Part shown: positions 24,780 to 35,561 of the stretch, in pieces
Position numbering within the stretch: position 1 is the stretch's first letter
Layout: each line of letters opens with the position of its first letter
Source of the DNA: JAFECT01 sp035551675
GTDB lineage: Bacteria > Pseudomonadota > Alphaproteobacteria > Caulobacterales > Caulobacteraceae
Reading direction: 5' to 3'
Length of the DNA: 64,000 nt
Assembly: GCA_035551675.1 (NCBI GenBank)
Contig: DASZMV010000035.1
Location: 4,541 to 68,540, forward strand
Notes under the pieces: generated by a model
What the model saw: the letters and a program-made list of their open reading frames with translations, nothing else
Database searches by the model: none
Told to the model about the DNA's origin: nothing
Translations under genes and position numbers: made by a program

Positions 24780-26372
24780 TCAGGCCTCCGGATAGCCGAG
24801 GCGCTGGACCCACGAGGCCAGGCCGGGCAGCACGGGCGCGAGCTCGGTCGCGTAGTTGCGCCACCGGCTTTCCTCGCGCGCAGGCGCTTCGCCGACGACC
24901 ATGGCCGGGTCCCACGCGATGCCCAGAAAGGCCGCGAGCGAACGCGCCTCGGCCTCGGGGTCGGCGGCCATGTCCTCGAGCCGCATCTCGGCGATTTCGA
25001 TGGGAAGGCGCTGCCAGCTCGCTTCGAGCAAGCGCATGGCCGTGTCGTAGACCTGGGCCGCGCCCCCCAGGGAGAGGAAGGCGTGAAGGTCCGGATTGGC
25101 CAGGGTGGGCCGCCGGAAACTGCTCAGCACCACGTCGCGCGGATCGCGCAGGGCCAGAACAATCTTGGCCTTGGGGAACAGGGCTGAGATCAGGCCGAGG
25201 GTGGCGGCGCCCAGCGGCGCGCGATCGACCAGGACGCGGCCCTTCAGGTCGCCGGTGAGGGCGCCGACTCTGCGCCAGTAAGCGTCGCGAAGGGGTTTCG
25301 CCGCCTCGTGGGGGAGGATGGCGAGACGTTCGAGCCCGCCGGGCGTCAGGATGAACTCGCGCTCCGCCGCCTCCAGTGCGTCGTTGCGCTCGACCGTCGC
25401 GATCGCCGCGTGGGCAGCCAGGGTTCGGTACAGTCGGTCCGCGCCGGACCGCGCCGATGTGCTGACGACGAAGACGTGACCGGCGGCAGCCATATCGTCC
25501 GCGTTCGGATCAGGACGCCAAGCGCCGTCGTCCGCCCGGGCGAACCAAGCGGTCAAACGCTCCGCCAACTGCACATAGGTCTCGCCCGTGGTCTGCGACT
25601 GGCCGGCGCGCGCCGATCTCAGGCGCTCGTTGGCGTCCGCATAGGCGGCGAAGGCTTCGGCGTAACGACCGGCGCTTTCCAGCGCGTCCGCCAGGCCCAC
25701 CACCGCGGCCGCCCGCGTTTCGGGACCGTTCTTGGTGTCGTCGGCCACCGCGCGCATCGCCGACTCGGCCTTGTCGAAGGCGCCCGTCGAAATGTCGACG
25801 AAGGCCAGCGCTAAACGTGCTTCCACATTGTCGGGATTGATCGCCAGCGCGCGCTCGGCGAAGGGCCTCGCCTCCTCTTGCCGGCCACGGCGCGCCAGGA
25901 ACACCGCCAGCGACCCCAGCGCGTCGGCAAAGTCGGGCATCAGGTCGGCGGCGGCGCGGTAGTGACGCTCGGCCCCCTCGGGATCGGCCAGACGTTCGAG
26001 CGCAAGGCCCTTGCCGTGGTGCGCCGGCGCAAAGTCCGGCAAGGCCTGGAGCACGGTGTCGAAGGCCGAGACCGCGCGCTTGGCCTGGCCGCTCTTGTCG
26101 AGACACAGGCCGAGCGCGGTGAGAAGCTCCAGGTCGTTCGGATACTCCTCCAGCCCCTTCTCCAGCACGTCCGCGGCCTCGAGGAACCGGCCGTCGCGCT
26201 CGAACCGATAGGCGGCGAGGCTGAAGAACAGCGGATTGCGCCAACCCTCCGCGAGCGCGCGCACCGCCGTGTCCATGGCGACGTCCAGCTTCTGGGCCGC
26301 GATCGCCTGGTTGACTTCGGCGAACAGCCGTTCGCCGTCGGGCTGGACGGTCGGGGAGGGGGTGTCGGTCAT
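24780..26372 (-). CDS. TPR-sulfotransferase with an altered phosphosulfate-binding loop
   Basis: This 530-residue protein has six or more TPR units over residues 15-250 and a C-terminal sulfotransferase-like domain from about 297. The 3'-phosphate motif LALRDPRDVVLSSFRR near residue 400 is good. The 5'-phosphosulfate loop, which should read like GFPRSGT, is STSARSGAD (residues 304-312), so catalysis may be lost or changed. The related gene 26499-28145 keeps the canonical loop. It ends 2 nt before rbfA. Targets of TPR-sulfotransferases are generally exopolysaccharide, lipid or protein; none can be deduced here. Confidence 0.85.
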   Translation of the reverse strand: MTDTPSPTVQPDGERLFAEVNQAIAAQKLDVAMDTAVRALAEGWRNPLFFSLAAYRFERDGRFLEAADVLEKGLEEYPNDLELLTALGLCLDKSGQAKRAVSAFDTVLQALPDFAPAHHGKGLALERLADPEGAERHYRAAADLMPDFADALGSLAVFLARRGRQEEARPFAERALAINPDNVEARLALAFVDISTGAFDKAESAMRAVADDTKNGPETRAAAVVGLADALESAGRYAEAFAAYADANERLRSARAGQSQTTGETYVQLAERLTAWFARADDGAWRPDPNADDMAAAGHVFVVSTSARSGADRLYRTLAAHAAIATVERNDALEAAEREFILTPGGLERLAILPHEAAKPLRDAYWRRVGALTGDLKGRVLVDRAPLGAATLGLISALFPKAKIVLALRDPRDVVLSSFRRPTLANPDLHAFLSLGGAAQVYDTAMRLLEASWQRLPIEIAEMRLEDMAADPEAEARSLAAFLGIAWDPAMVVGEAPAREESRWRNYATELAPVLPGLASWVQRLGYPEA

Positions 26373-26498
26373 CGGTTCTCCGGCTTGCGCGGATCGAACG
26401 CGCCAAGGGGGCTGAACGGGCGGGCGGCGGCGAGCGCCGGCTTGGAAGGCGCGCGGCTTAGCGGGTCGCGACCCTGGTGTCCATCGATCCTTGGGCCC

Positions 26499-28145
26499 TC
26501 AGGCCGCAGGATAGCCGAACAGCTTGACCCAGGGGGCCAGGATCTGGGCGACGGGTTCGAGGTGTGCGGCGTAGCGGCGCCAGTGGTCGACGGTCTCGCC
26601 GTAATAGCCTCGCTGCTCCGGGTTCGCGGTCGCCTTTGCGTTCTCCACCGCAGCGAAGGCGCGCATTTCCGCCGTACACGGAACGCCGATGAAGCCGCAG
26701 GCGGCGGCCAGCTGTTCCTCGGGCTTGTCGACCAGGTCTTCATAGCGGATCAGGCCGCGACGCGAGGGCAACTTTTCGCGGTAGAGCAGGGTCAGCCGCA
26801 TCATCAGGTCGAAGATGCGCGCGGCGCCGTCGAGCGAGAGGAACTCGTACATCGTCGGGTTCATCTGCAAGCGGCCGCGGAAACAGCTCAGCACCACGTC
26901 GCGCGGGTCGCGCACGGTGAAAATCGTCGCGGCGCCCGGAAACAGTCGCGCAATCACCGGCGCACGCATCGCGTTCAGCGGCAGACGGTCGACGAACAGC
27001 TTGCCCATGGGCTCGACGCCGCCTTCGCGCACGCGCCGCCAATAGGCGCGGCGATAAGGCTCGAGTTCCGTCTCCCCGGCGCGCGCCAGGTAATCGAGGT
27101 CCTCGGAGTCGGCCATGAAGTCGCGCACGGATTCGCCCAGCGAGTCCCGGCCGCGGAGCAACGCCGTGGATGCGTCGGCGTTCAGCGCGTTCTCCAGGAA
27201 GTCCGAACCGGAGCGCGGGAAGCCGGTGGTGAACAGGTGCGCCAACGGCGCGTCCGGCGCCGGGGGCGCAGCCGGCCGCGGCGCCCAGACCTCGGTTGTG
27301 GTCGCCTGCATGTAGTTGATCAGCCAGAGCAGCATTTCAGGCGCGGTCTGGCTGCGTCCGACGGCGAAGCGCGGCGCGTACAGCGCCTGCAGCTCGCGGT
27401 TTCCTTCCGCGTACGCAGCAAACGCCTCGTCGTAGCGGCCCTGGGCGTTCAGGGCGTCGCCCAGCAGCTTCTGCGCGACGCCGCGATCGAGCGGCGTGGC
27501 CCGGGCGCCGGCGACGACGACCCGCAGTCGCGGTTCCGCCGCCGCGGGATCGCCCTCCTCCAGATCGGCTTCGGCGCATGCCGTGAGCGCGGGGGCGAAG
27601 TCGGGGTCGATGCGCAACGCCTGCTCGGCGTGCACGCGCGCGCTGTTCGCGTCGCCGCGGCGCAGCGCCAGGCCGGCGAGGTGCGCCAGGGGCTCAACGT
27701 AGTCGGGCTTCAGCGCCAGCGCCTGTTCGTAGGCGTTCCGGGCCTGGCCGAGTTCTCCGGTCATCTCGCTGGCCCAGCCGAGGTTATGGAAGGCGTGGGC
27801 GAAACGCGGCGCGGCGACGGTGGCGGCGCGGAAGGCCACGGCGGCGTCGCGGGTCCGCTGCAGTTTGTCGAGCACCAAGCCCTTGGCGTTCAATGTCGCC
27901 GGGTCGCCCGGCGCTATCTCCAGCGCGCGGTCGAGATCCAGCAGCGCCGCCTCGTACTGGTTCTGCTGTTCGAACCACAGCGAACGAAGGCCGAGCAGGC
28001 CCGCGTGTTCCTGGCCGAGGTCGAGGCCTTCGCGCGCCAGGGCGACGGCGCGACCCATGTCGCCCATCCGGATCGCTTCGCCCACCGTTCGGAGCCGGTC
28101 GTCGAGCGCGAGGGGAGCGGCGGCAGAGCTGGGGGCGTCGGTCAT
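26499..28145 (-). CDS. TPR-sulfotransferase
   Basis: This 548-residue protein has TPR repeats over residues 20-250 (for example YEAALLDLDRALEIAPGDPATLNAKG and ARNAYEQALALKPDYVEPLAHLAG) and a C-terminal PAPS-dependent sulfotransferase domain. The 5'-phosphosulfate loop TGFPRSGSD is at about 307-315 and the 3'-phosphate motif VRDPRDVVLSCFRG near 405. It should transfer sulfate from PAPS to a hydroxyl group of an unknown acceptor. Its start overlaps the stop of the DUF2459 gene in an ATGA. It is a paralogue of the next gene; the 126-bp gap between them contains no feature I recognise. Confidence 0.9.
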   Translation of the reverse strand: MTDAPSSAAAPLALDDRLRTVGEAIRMGDMGRAVALAREGLDLGQEHAGLLGLRSLWFEQQNQYEAALLDLDRALEIAPGDPATLNAKGLVLDKLQRTRDAAVAFRAATVAAPRFAHAFHNLGWASEMTGELGQARNAYEQALALKPDYVEPLAHLAGLALRRGDANSARVHAEQALRIDPDFAPALTACAEADLEEGDPAAAEPRLRVVVAGARATPLDRGVAQKLLGDALNAQGRYDEAFAAYAEGNRELQALYAPRFAVGRSQTAPEMLLWLINYMQATTTEVWAPRPAAPPAPDAPLAHLFTTGFPRSGSDFLENALNADASTALLRGRDSLGESVRDFMADSEDLDYLARAGETELEPYRRAYWRRVREGGVEPMGKLFVDRLPLNAMRAPVIARLFPGAATIFTVRDPRDVVLSCFRGRLQMNPTMYEFLSLDGAARIFDLMMRLTLLYREKLPSRRGLIRYEDLVDKPEEQLAAACGFIGVPCTAEMRAFAAVENAKATANPEQRGYYGETVDHWRRYAAHLEPVAQILAPWVKLFGYPAA

Positions 28146-28870
28146 GGTCTCGTGGACGGGGTCGTCGGACGGCGATCAGCGCCGGGGTTCCTCTGCACCG
28201 TCACGCCGCTGATCTCAAGGTCGAACACCAGGCCGGCCGGCAGGGTGTCCAGCACCGGGCGGGTCGGAATTCCGGCCGCGTTCAGCCGCTCGGCGGCCCA
28301 ATGGTTGCAGAGGTGGGCGGCGCTGAAATGCTCCGTACTTCGATAAAACCGGGCTTCGGCGCCGCCGGGGATGAACACGGACTTTCCGCCGCGGAGGGCG
28401 AAACTGCGGTCGATGCTGGCTTCCAGGGCGCGAAAGCCAGCCTCCGACAGGTCGATTCGATGCACCCCGTCCCGCCAGATCAGGTCGGGCGCCGCGCGCA
28501 ACGGCTCGACCATCACCGCCGACGGATTGTTCGGGGCAAAGGCCGCGCGGAAGCCGTCGAGGACGCGGTGCAGCGACACGCCGCTCTCGATGTAGAAGCG
28601 CGCGTCGCCCCAGCCGACTTCGACGAAGGGTTTCGGCGGGCCCGCCTGCGCAGCCGCGAGGGCCAGGGCGCCGTCGGGCTGCAGCGCGCTCTGGGGCAGC
28701 GCCAGGCTGGTGTGGAATCCGTTGTCGATGAGATAGACGCCGACGACGGGAGCGCCGATCTTGGGCGGAAACAGCGCCCGGTTCGCCGGTTTACGCACCG
28801 CGAAGACGACGATCAGCGCGAACAGAACCAGCGCAATCGCGATCAGGCTTGCGCGCCGGCGCCTCAGCAC
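28142..28870 (-). CDS. DUF2459 family membrane-anchored protein
   Basis: This 242-residue protein has an N-terminal transmembrane anchor (residues 8-25, LIAIALVLFALIVVFAV) and a domain with DNGFHTSLALP, VEVGWGDARFY and EHFSAAHLCNHWAAE, which I recognise as DUF2459. The conserved His, Asp and Cys/His residues suggest an NlpC/P60-like or related hydrolase fold, but that is inference. The start is a GTG at 28870, and the upstream lipoprotein gene overlaps it by 7 nt. It is coupled to the sulfotransferase gene downstream. Confidence 0.82.
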   Translation of the reverse strand: MLRRRRASLIAIALVLFALIVVFAVRKPANRALFPPKIGAPVVGVYLIDNGFHTSLALPQSALQPDGALALAAAQAGPPKPFVEVGWGDARFYIESGVSLHRVLDGFRAAFAPNNPSAVMVEPLRAAPDLIWRDGVHRIDLSEAGFRALEASIDRSFALRGGKSVFIPGGAEARFYRSTEHFSAAHLCNHWAAERLNAAGIPTRPVLDTLPAGLVFDLEISGVTVQRNPGADRRPTTPSTRP

Positions 28871-29625
28871 GACGGCAGCCCCGGAGCTCCGTGCGCGGCC
28901 TGATACACCTCGCCCGATCGCACATAGTCGACCGTGCGTTTGTGTGCGCTCGCATAGTCGACGGCGAAGGCGCGGTCCTTGTCGACGGCGCGCAAGCTTC
29001 CGTCGAAGTCGCGTCCGTCGGCGCTGTCGTCGCTGTAGGTCATCAGCACGCGTCTAGCGCGCACGATCGGACGGTCCGGCGTCAGCTCGATGATGTCGGC
29101 GTAGTCGACGGTGCAGCCCTGCCAGGTACCGCCGGCGTGGACGACCAGCGCCGGTCCGCTGAACAGGTCGGTGCGGATCGACCAGTTGGGCGGCTCGCCG
29201 AAACTGCCGCCGTCGGAGATTTCCGGCCAGGCCCCGGCCGGCTTGAAACCGGTTCCGTCGCGGGTCAGGTAGTGGACCGCCAGCTCGCCATAGCAGCCGT
29301 GACAACCGTCTGTTCTCGCTTCGGAAATCAGCACTGTGACGGTCCCGAGCGAGACCAGCCTGGCCGGCCGGTAGCGCAGCATGGCGTCCTGGCCGTCGCG
29401 GGTCACGACCTTGTCCGCCGGGGCGGGCGCGCCGAAGGCGGCGGCGAAGGCCTTGTTCAGGTCGGCGGCGGCATAGGCGACCGGCGCCGCGGGCGAACTT
29501 GGCGGCGCCATCGGCGCAGCAGCCGGCGCGGAACGCGGCGCAACAGGCGCGTGCGTGTTATCGTGGCAACCCGATAAAACAACGATCGCGACGATAGCTG
29601 CGATGACTCGCGTGAGATTTCGCAT
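28864..29625 (-). CDS. Unrecognised lipoprotein
   Basis: This 253-residue protein has a lipoprotein signal ending VVLSGC (Cys near residue 20) and a Pro/Ala-rich linker to about residue 50. A globular part follows with DGCHGCYG, GGTWQGC and a C-terminal LPSC: four Cys that could form disulfides in the periplasm. The ATG at 29625 is preferred because it puts the lipobox at the normal distance; a longer version starts at 29643. I do not recognise the family. It overlaps the DUF2459 gene by 7 nt and is 30 bp from the serine hydrolase gene upstream. Confidence 0.75.
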   Translation of the reverse strand: MRNLTRVIAAIVAIVVLSGCHDNTHAPVAPRSAPAAAPMAPPSSPAAPVAYAAADLNKAFAAAFGAPAPADKVVTRDGQDAMLRYRPARLVSLGTVTVLISEARTDGCHGCYGELAVHYLTRDGTGFKPAGAWPEISDGGSFGEPPNWSIRTDLFSGPALVVHAGGTWQGCTVDYADIIELTPDRPIVRARRVLMTYSDDSADGRDFDGSLRAVDKDRAFAVDYASAHKRTVDYVRSGEVYQAAHGAPGLPSC

Positions 29626-29655
29626 GACGCCCCCGTCGTTCATCAAGCGTTGGGA

Positions 29656-31038
29656 TCAGGTGCTCGGCTGTACCAGAAACTGTTCGACCTTACCGTCCGG
29701 ATAGGCGCGCAGGATGATGGTCAGCGCGCGGTCCGGATAGGTGACGCGATAGACTTCGGACGTCATGCCGCCACGCAGTGAAAACCTTTGCCGCACAAAG
29801 CTTTGCGGCTCGCCGAGCGGACCGAGACTGGCGGCGAAATCGTGCAGCGCCTCGGCCGAGAAATAGGCGTTGGCGTTGGGCGTGAAATGGGTCCGGTCGA
29901 TGCGGCCCGCGCGCAGGTCGTCGAAGATCGCCTTGGCCACGCGCGTCTGATCCGCGCCGGGGAACAGGATGTCGTCGATGGCGCCCGAGATGGCGCCCTG
30001 CGCGCCGCCGAAATCGGCGTTGGTCAGCACGACCACCGCCGCCTTGTCGTCGGGAAAGACCTGGTTGTTGGAGAGAAAGCCCGAAATCTCGCCGCCGTGT
30101 TCGAGCATCCGCCGCCTGCCGAGCGTGGTGACATCGACACCCAGGCCGTATTTAGAATCCTTGCCGTCATGCAGAATGATCGCGGTTCGCTGCGCCTTGT
30201 AGGACGCGGGCTTCAAGAGCTTTTCATCGATCTGGCCGATGTCCCACAGCGCGAGATCGTGGGCGTTCATGGCGAGGCCGCCCATGGCGAACAGCCAGCC
30301 CGGCGCTTCCTTCGGCGCGGGATGCAACGGGCCCAGCGCATAGCGCGTGTAGCCGCGCGCGTCGGTGGCGGCGAGCGGTTTGGTGTCGTCTTCGGTGGCG
30401 CCGTCCATGTGCAGCGGATTGAAAATCCGCTCGCGGAGGAACTGCATCAACGGCTCGCCCGAGACCTTCTCCACGATCAGGCCGGCGATGGTGTAGCCGG
30501 TGTTGGAGTACTGCCACTCGTCGCCCGGCTGGAAATCCAGCGGGATGCGCGCCCACTTGTCGAGGATGTGTTGCGACGTGGTCGGATGGAGCATCTCCTC
30601 CATCACATAGTCCTGGGGCCAATAGTCGCGATAACCCGAGGTGTGGCTGAGGATCTGGCGGATGGTGACCTTGTCGCCATCGGTCAGGCCGCTGACGTAC
30701 TTGCCCACCGGATCGTCCAGCGACAGCTTGCCTTCGTCGACCAGCATGAGGATGGCGGTGGCGGTGAACTGTTTCGAGATCGAGCCGATGCCGTAACGCA
30801 TCTGCGGATTGGCCGGGACGTTCGGATCGAGCCGGCCCTCGCCGTAGGCCTTGAGGTAGGCGATGTGGCCGTCCTTCACGACGGCGATGGAGGCGGAAGG
30901 GACGCCGGTGCGCTGCAGGATGCCGGTGACCGCCTTGTCGATGGCGGCTTGGTCTGCCGCAGACAGCTCGGCCGCTTGCACGGCGAGCGGCGCCGCCGCC
31001 GAAAGGAAAAGGACGGCGAAAAACAGCAGGCGCTTCAT
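29656..31038 (-). CDS. Class C beta-lactamase-family serine hydrolase
   Basis: This 460-residue exported protein has a signal peptide (MKRLLFFAVLFLSAAAPLAVQA) and a serine-hydrolase domain. SISKQF (SxxK, near residue 87) supplies the nucleophile and general base, YSNTGY the YxN motif, and EHGGEISG the third KTG-like box. Relatives are D-aminopeptidases, esterases and penicillin-binding-protein-like enzymes; true beta-lactamase activity is not implied. A C-terminal domain of about 100 residues follows (FSLRGGMTSEVYRVTY). It belongs to the gene block inserted between infB and rbfA. Confidence 0.9.
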   Translation of the reverse strand: MKRLLFFAVLFLSAAAPLAVQAAELSAADQAAIDKAVTGILQRTGVPSASIAVVKDGHIAYLKAYGEGRLDPNVPANPQMRYGIGSISKQFTATAILMLVDEGKLSLDDPVGKYVSGLTDGDKVTIRQILSHTSGYRDYWPQDYVMEEMLHPTTSQHILDKWARIPLDFQPGDEWQYSNTGYTIAGLIVEKVSGEPLMQFLRERIFNPLHMDGATEDDTKPLAATDARGYTRYALGPLHPAPKEAPGWLFAMGGLAMNAHDLALWDIGQIDEKLLKPASYKAQRTAIILHDGKDSKYGLGVDVTTLGRRRMLEHGGEISGFLSNNQVFPDDKAAVVVLTNADFGGAQGAISGAIDDILFPGADQTRVAKAIFDDLRAGRIDRTHFTPNANAYFSAEALHDFAASLGPLGEPQSFVRQRFSLRGGMTSEVYRVTYPDRALTIILRAYPDGKVEQFLVQPST

Positions 31039-31101
31039 GAACGGGTCCCTTGCGAGCGCCAGGACCTTAGCCGGGGCGGAACCGCGCGCCTAGCAGGCGG
31101 A

Positions 31102-31659
31102 TCAGCGCGGACTGGACGGCGCGCCGTCATCCTCGTGGCCGGCGGACTTGGCTTCGTTGGCGGTTTTCGGGAGCTGCCATTCCGCGCGCCAGCGGTACTG
31201 CAGGGTCTCGCACAGGGCGGGACCCTTGGTCTCGGGATCGACCTTCAGCACATAGATGGTCAGGTCCCTGTCCGGGCGAACCGGAGTGATCGCCAGCCAG
31301 GCGCGGTCGGCGCCCTTGCAGGCGCCGTAGGCGAAGCCTTGACCGTCCTTCACGTCGACGGCGTAGAGCTGGATGCCGCGGGTGTCGTCGTCGTTCGACT
31401 TCAACAGCTTCACCAGCTGGCCGCCGGAGAAGGCGCCCTGCGGCTTGCCCAGCGTCAGCCATTTGCCGCGCGTGCGGTAGAGCTTCTCGACGCGACGGCC
31501 AAGCATGTCCTCGCGCACGGTCAGGGTGATCACGTCCGAGCGGTATTTCGCCGAGGCGGAGTCCGGCTCGTAGGTGAAGTAGCGTTCCTTCGCCTGGGCG
31601 GCGCCGGCCGTGATCGCGGCCAAGACCGCGCCGATCGCAACTCTGCGAAGACCCTTCAT
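31102..31659 (-). CDS. Unrecognised exported protein
   Basis: This 185-residue protein has a signal peptide (MKGLRRVAIGAVLAAITAGAAQA) and a mature part starting KERYFTYEPDSASAKYRSD, with two Cys (YGACKGAD and ALCETLQYRW). The ATG at 31659 is chosen because GGAG sits 7 nt upstream; another ATG two codons earlier is too close to it. I do not recognise a domain. It is the first gene after infB in transcription order, 47 bp away. Confidence 0.75.
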   Translation of the reverse strand: MKGLRRVAIGAVLAAITAGAAQAKERYFTYEPDSASAKYRSDVITLTVREDMLGRRVEKLYRTRGKWLTLGKPQGAFSGGQLVKLLKSNDDDTRGIQLYAVDVKDGQGFAYGACKGADRAWLAITPVRPDRDLTIYVLKVDPETKGPALCETLQYRWRAEWQLPKTANEAKSAGHEDDGAPSSPR

Positions 31660-31706
31660 CGTCATCTCCGTCGATCGCCGTCTTTGGGCGAAGCGAGGCG
31701 CGCGCC

Positions 31707-34769
<3,063 letters not shown>

Positions 34770-34871
34770 CCGGTCGTCTAACTTCCTCTCCGGGGCGGAT
34801 CCCCGGCAGCGGCGCACGGCTCGAGCCCCATGGCTCTGTCCCTACGCCCATAAATAAATCGGGCCGGGACG

Positions 34872-35549
34872 TCAGCCGTCCCGCCCGTTTCGAGCTTCCT
34901 CGCGCCAACACTCAGGGAGGAGAGAGCGAAACCCGTCGAGCCGGCGGACATCCTCGGACCACCGCTCGGCTCTTCGCCCCGCAAGGAGGGCGAGGTGTAT
35001 CACATTATCGAGGCCCAAGGCCAAACCCAATTCTTCGGCCGAAAAGGCGCCGCAGACCTCGACGGGCCTTGGCGCCGCAAGGGCTGCGCGCATCAGCTTG
35101 TCGCGTCCGTCCGCCGCCCCGTCCCGGGCCTCGACGAGCCACGCCGCCTTGCCGGAACGGACCGCTACGTGGGTCTTCTCGAAGCCCTGGACAAGTGCGC
35201 CCTCGCGCCGCGCCAGTCCAAGCCCGTCAAGGCAACGCCGGCTGAGCAGCCGCTCGATCAGGCCGCTGAGGTCGGGGCCGGGGTCGAGCTTGGTCTTGGC
35301 CGCCCGCGAGAACAGGCCCTTTTTGGCCGCCTGGTCCACCGCCGCGCGGTTGGCCTCGACCCAGATGCCCCGTCCCGGCAGCTTGCGCGCCAAGTCAGGG
35401 GCCACGGTCCCGTCGGGGGCCGCCACAAAGCGGATCAGGCGCGCCTCGTCCATGACCTCGCCGGCTACGATGCAACGGCGTTCGCGGGCTTCGTCCTTCG
35501 ACGAAACCTCTGGAAGCGCGCCGGTGTCGGCAGGCGGGTCCTGGTTCAA
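34872..35549 (-). CDS. ylxR: YlxR-domain RNA-binding protein with C-terminal L7Ae-like region
   Basis: This 225-residue protein has an N-terminal YlxR/DUF448 domain (RERRCIVAGEVM, LIRFVAAPDG, RKLPGRGIWV) and a C-terminal region resembling a ribosomal L7Ae/L30e fold (SGKAAWLVEARDGAADGRDKLMRAA), the usual two-part form in alphaproteobacteria. YlxR proteins bind RNA or nucleoid-related targets and lie in the nusA-infB operon. The start appears to be TTG at 35549, with GAGG 8 nt upstream and no in-frame ATG before it. It begins 12 nt after the nusA stop. Confidence 0.9.
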   Translation of the reverse strand: MNQDPPADTGALPEVSSKDEARERRCIVAGEVMDEARLIRFVAAPDGTVAPDLARKLPGRGIWVEANRAAVDQAAKKGLFSRAAKTKLDPGPDLSGLIERLLSRRCLDGLGLARREGALVQGFEKTHVAVRSGKAAWLVEARDGAADGRDKLMRAALAAPRPVEVCGAFSAEELGLALGLDNVIHLALLAGRRAERWSEDVRRLDGFRSLLPECWREEARNGRDG

Positions 35550-35561
35550 GGGCTTACCTCA

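Noticed and set aside
29656..31038. Beta-lactamase resistance gene
   Set aside because: SxxK and YxN motifs also occur in esterases and peptidases of this family, and the C-terminal domain is not that of a typical AmpC.
24780..31706. Mobile island carrying the six inserted genes
   Set aside because: No integrase, transposase, tRNA or flanking direct repeat is seen and base use resembles the rest of the window; old gene accretion is more likely.
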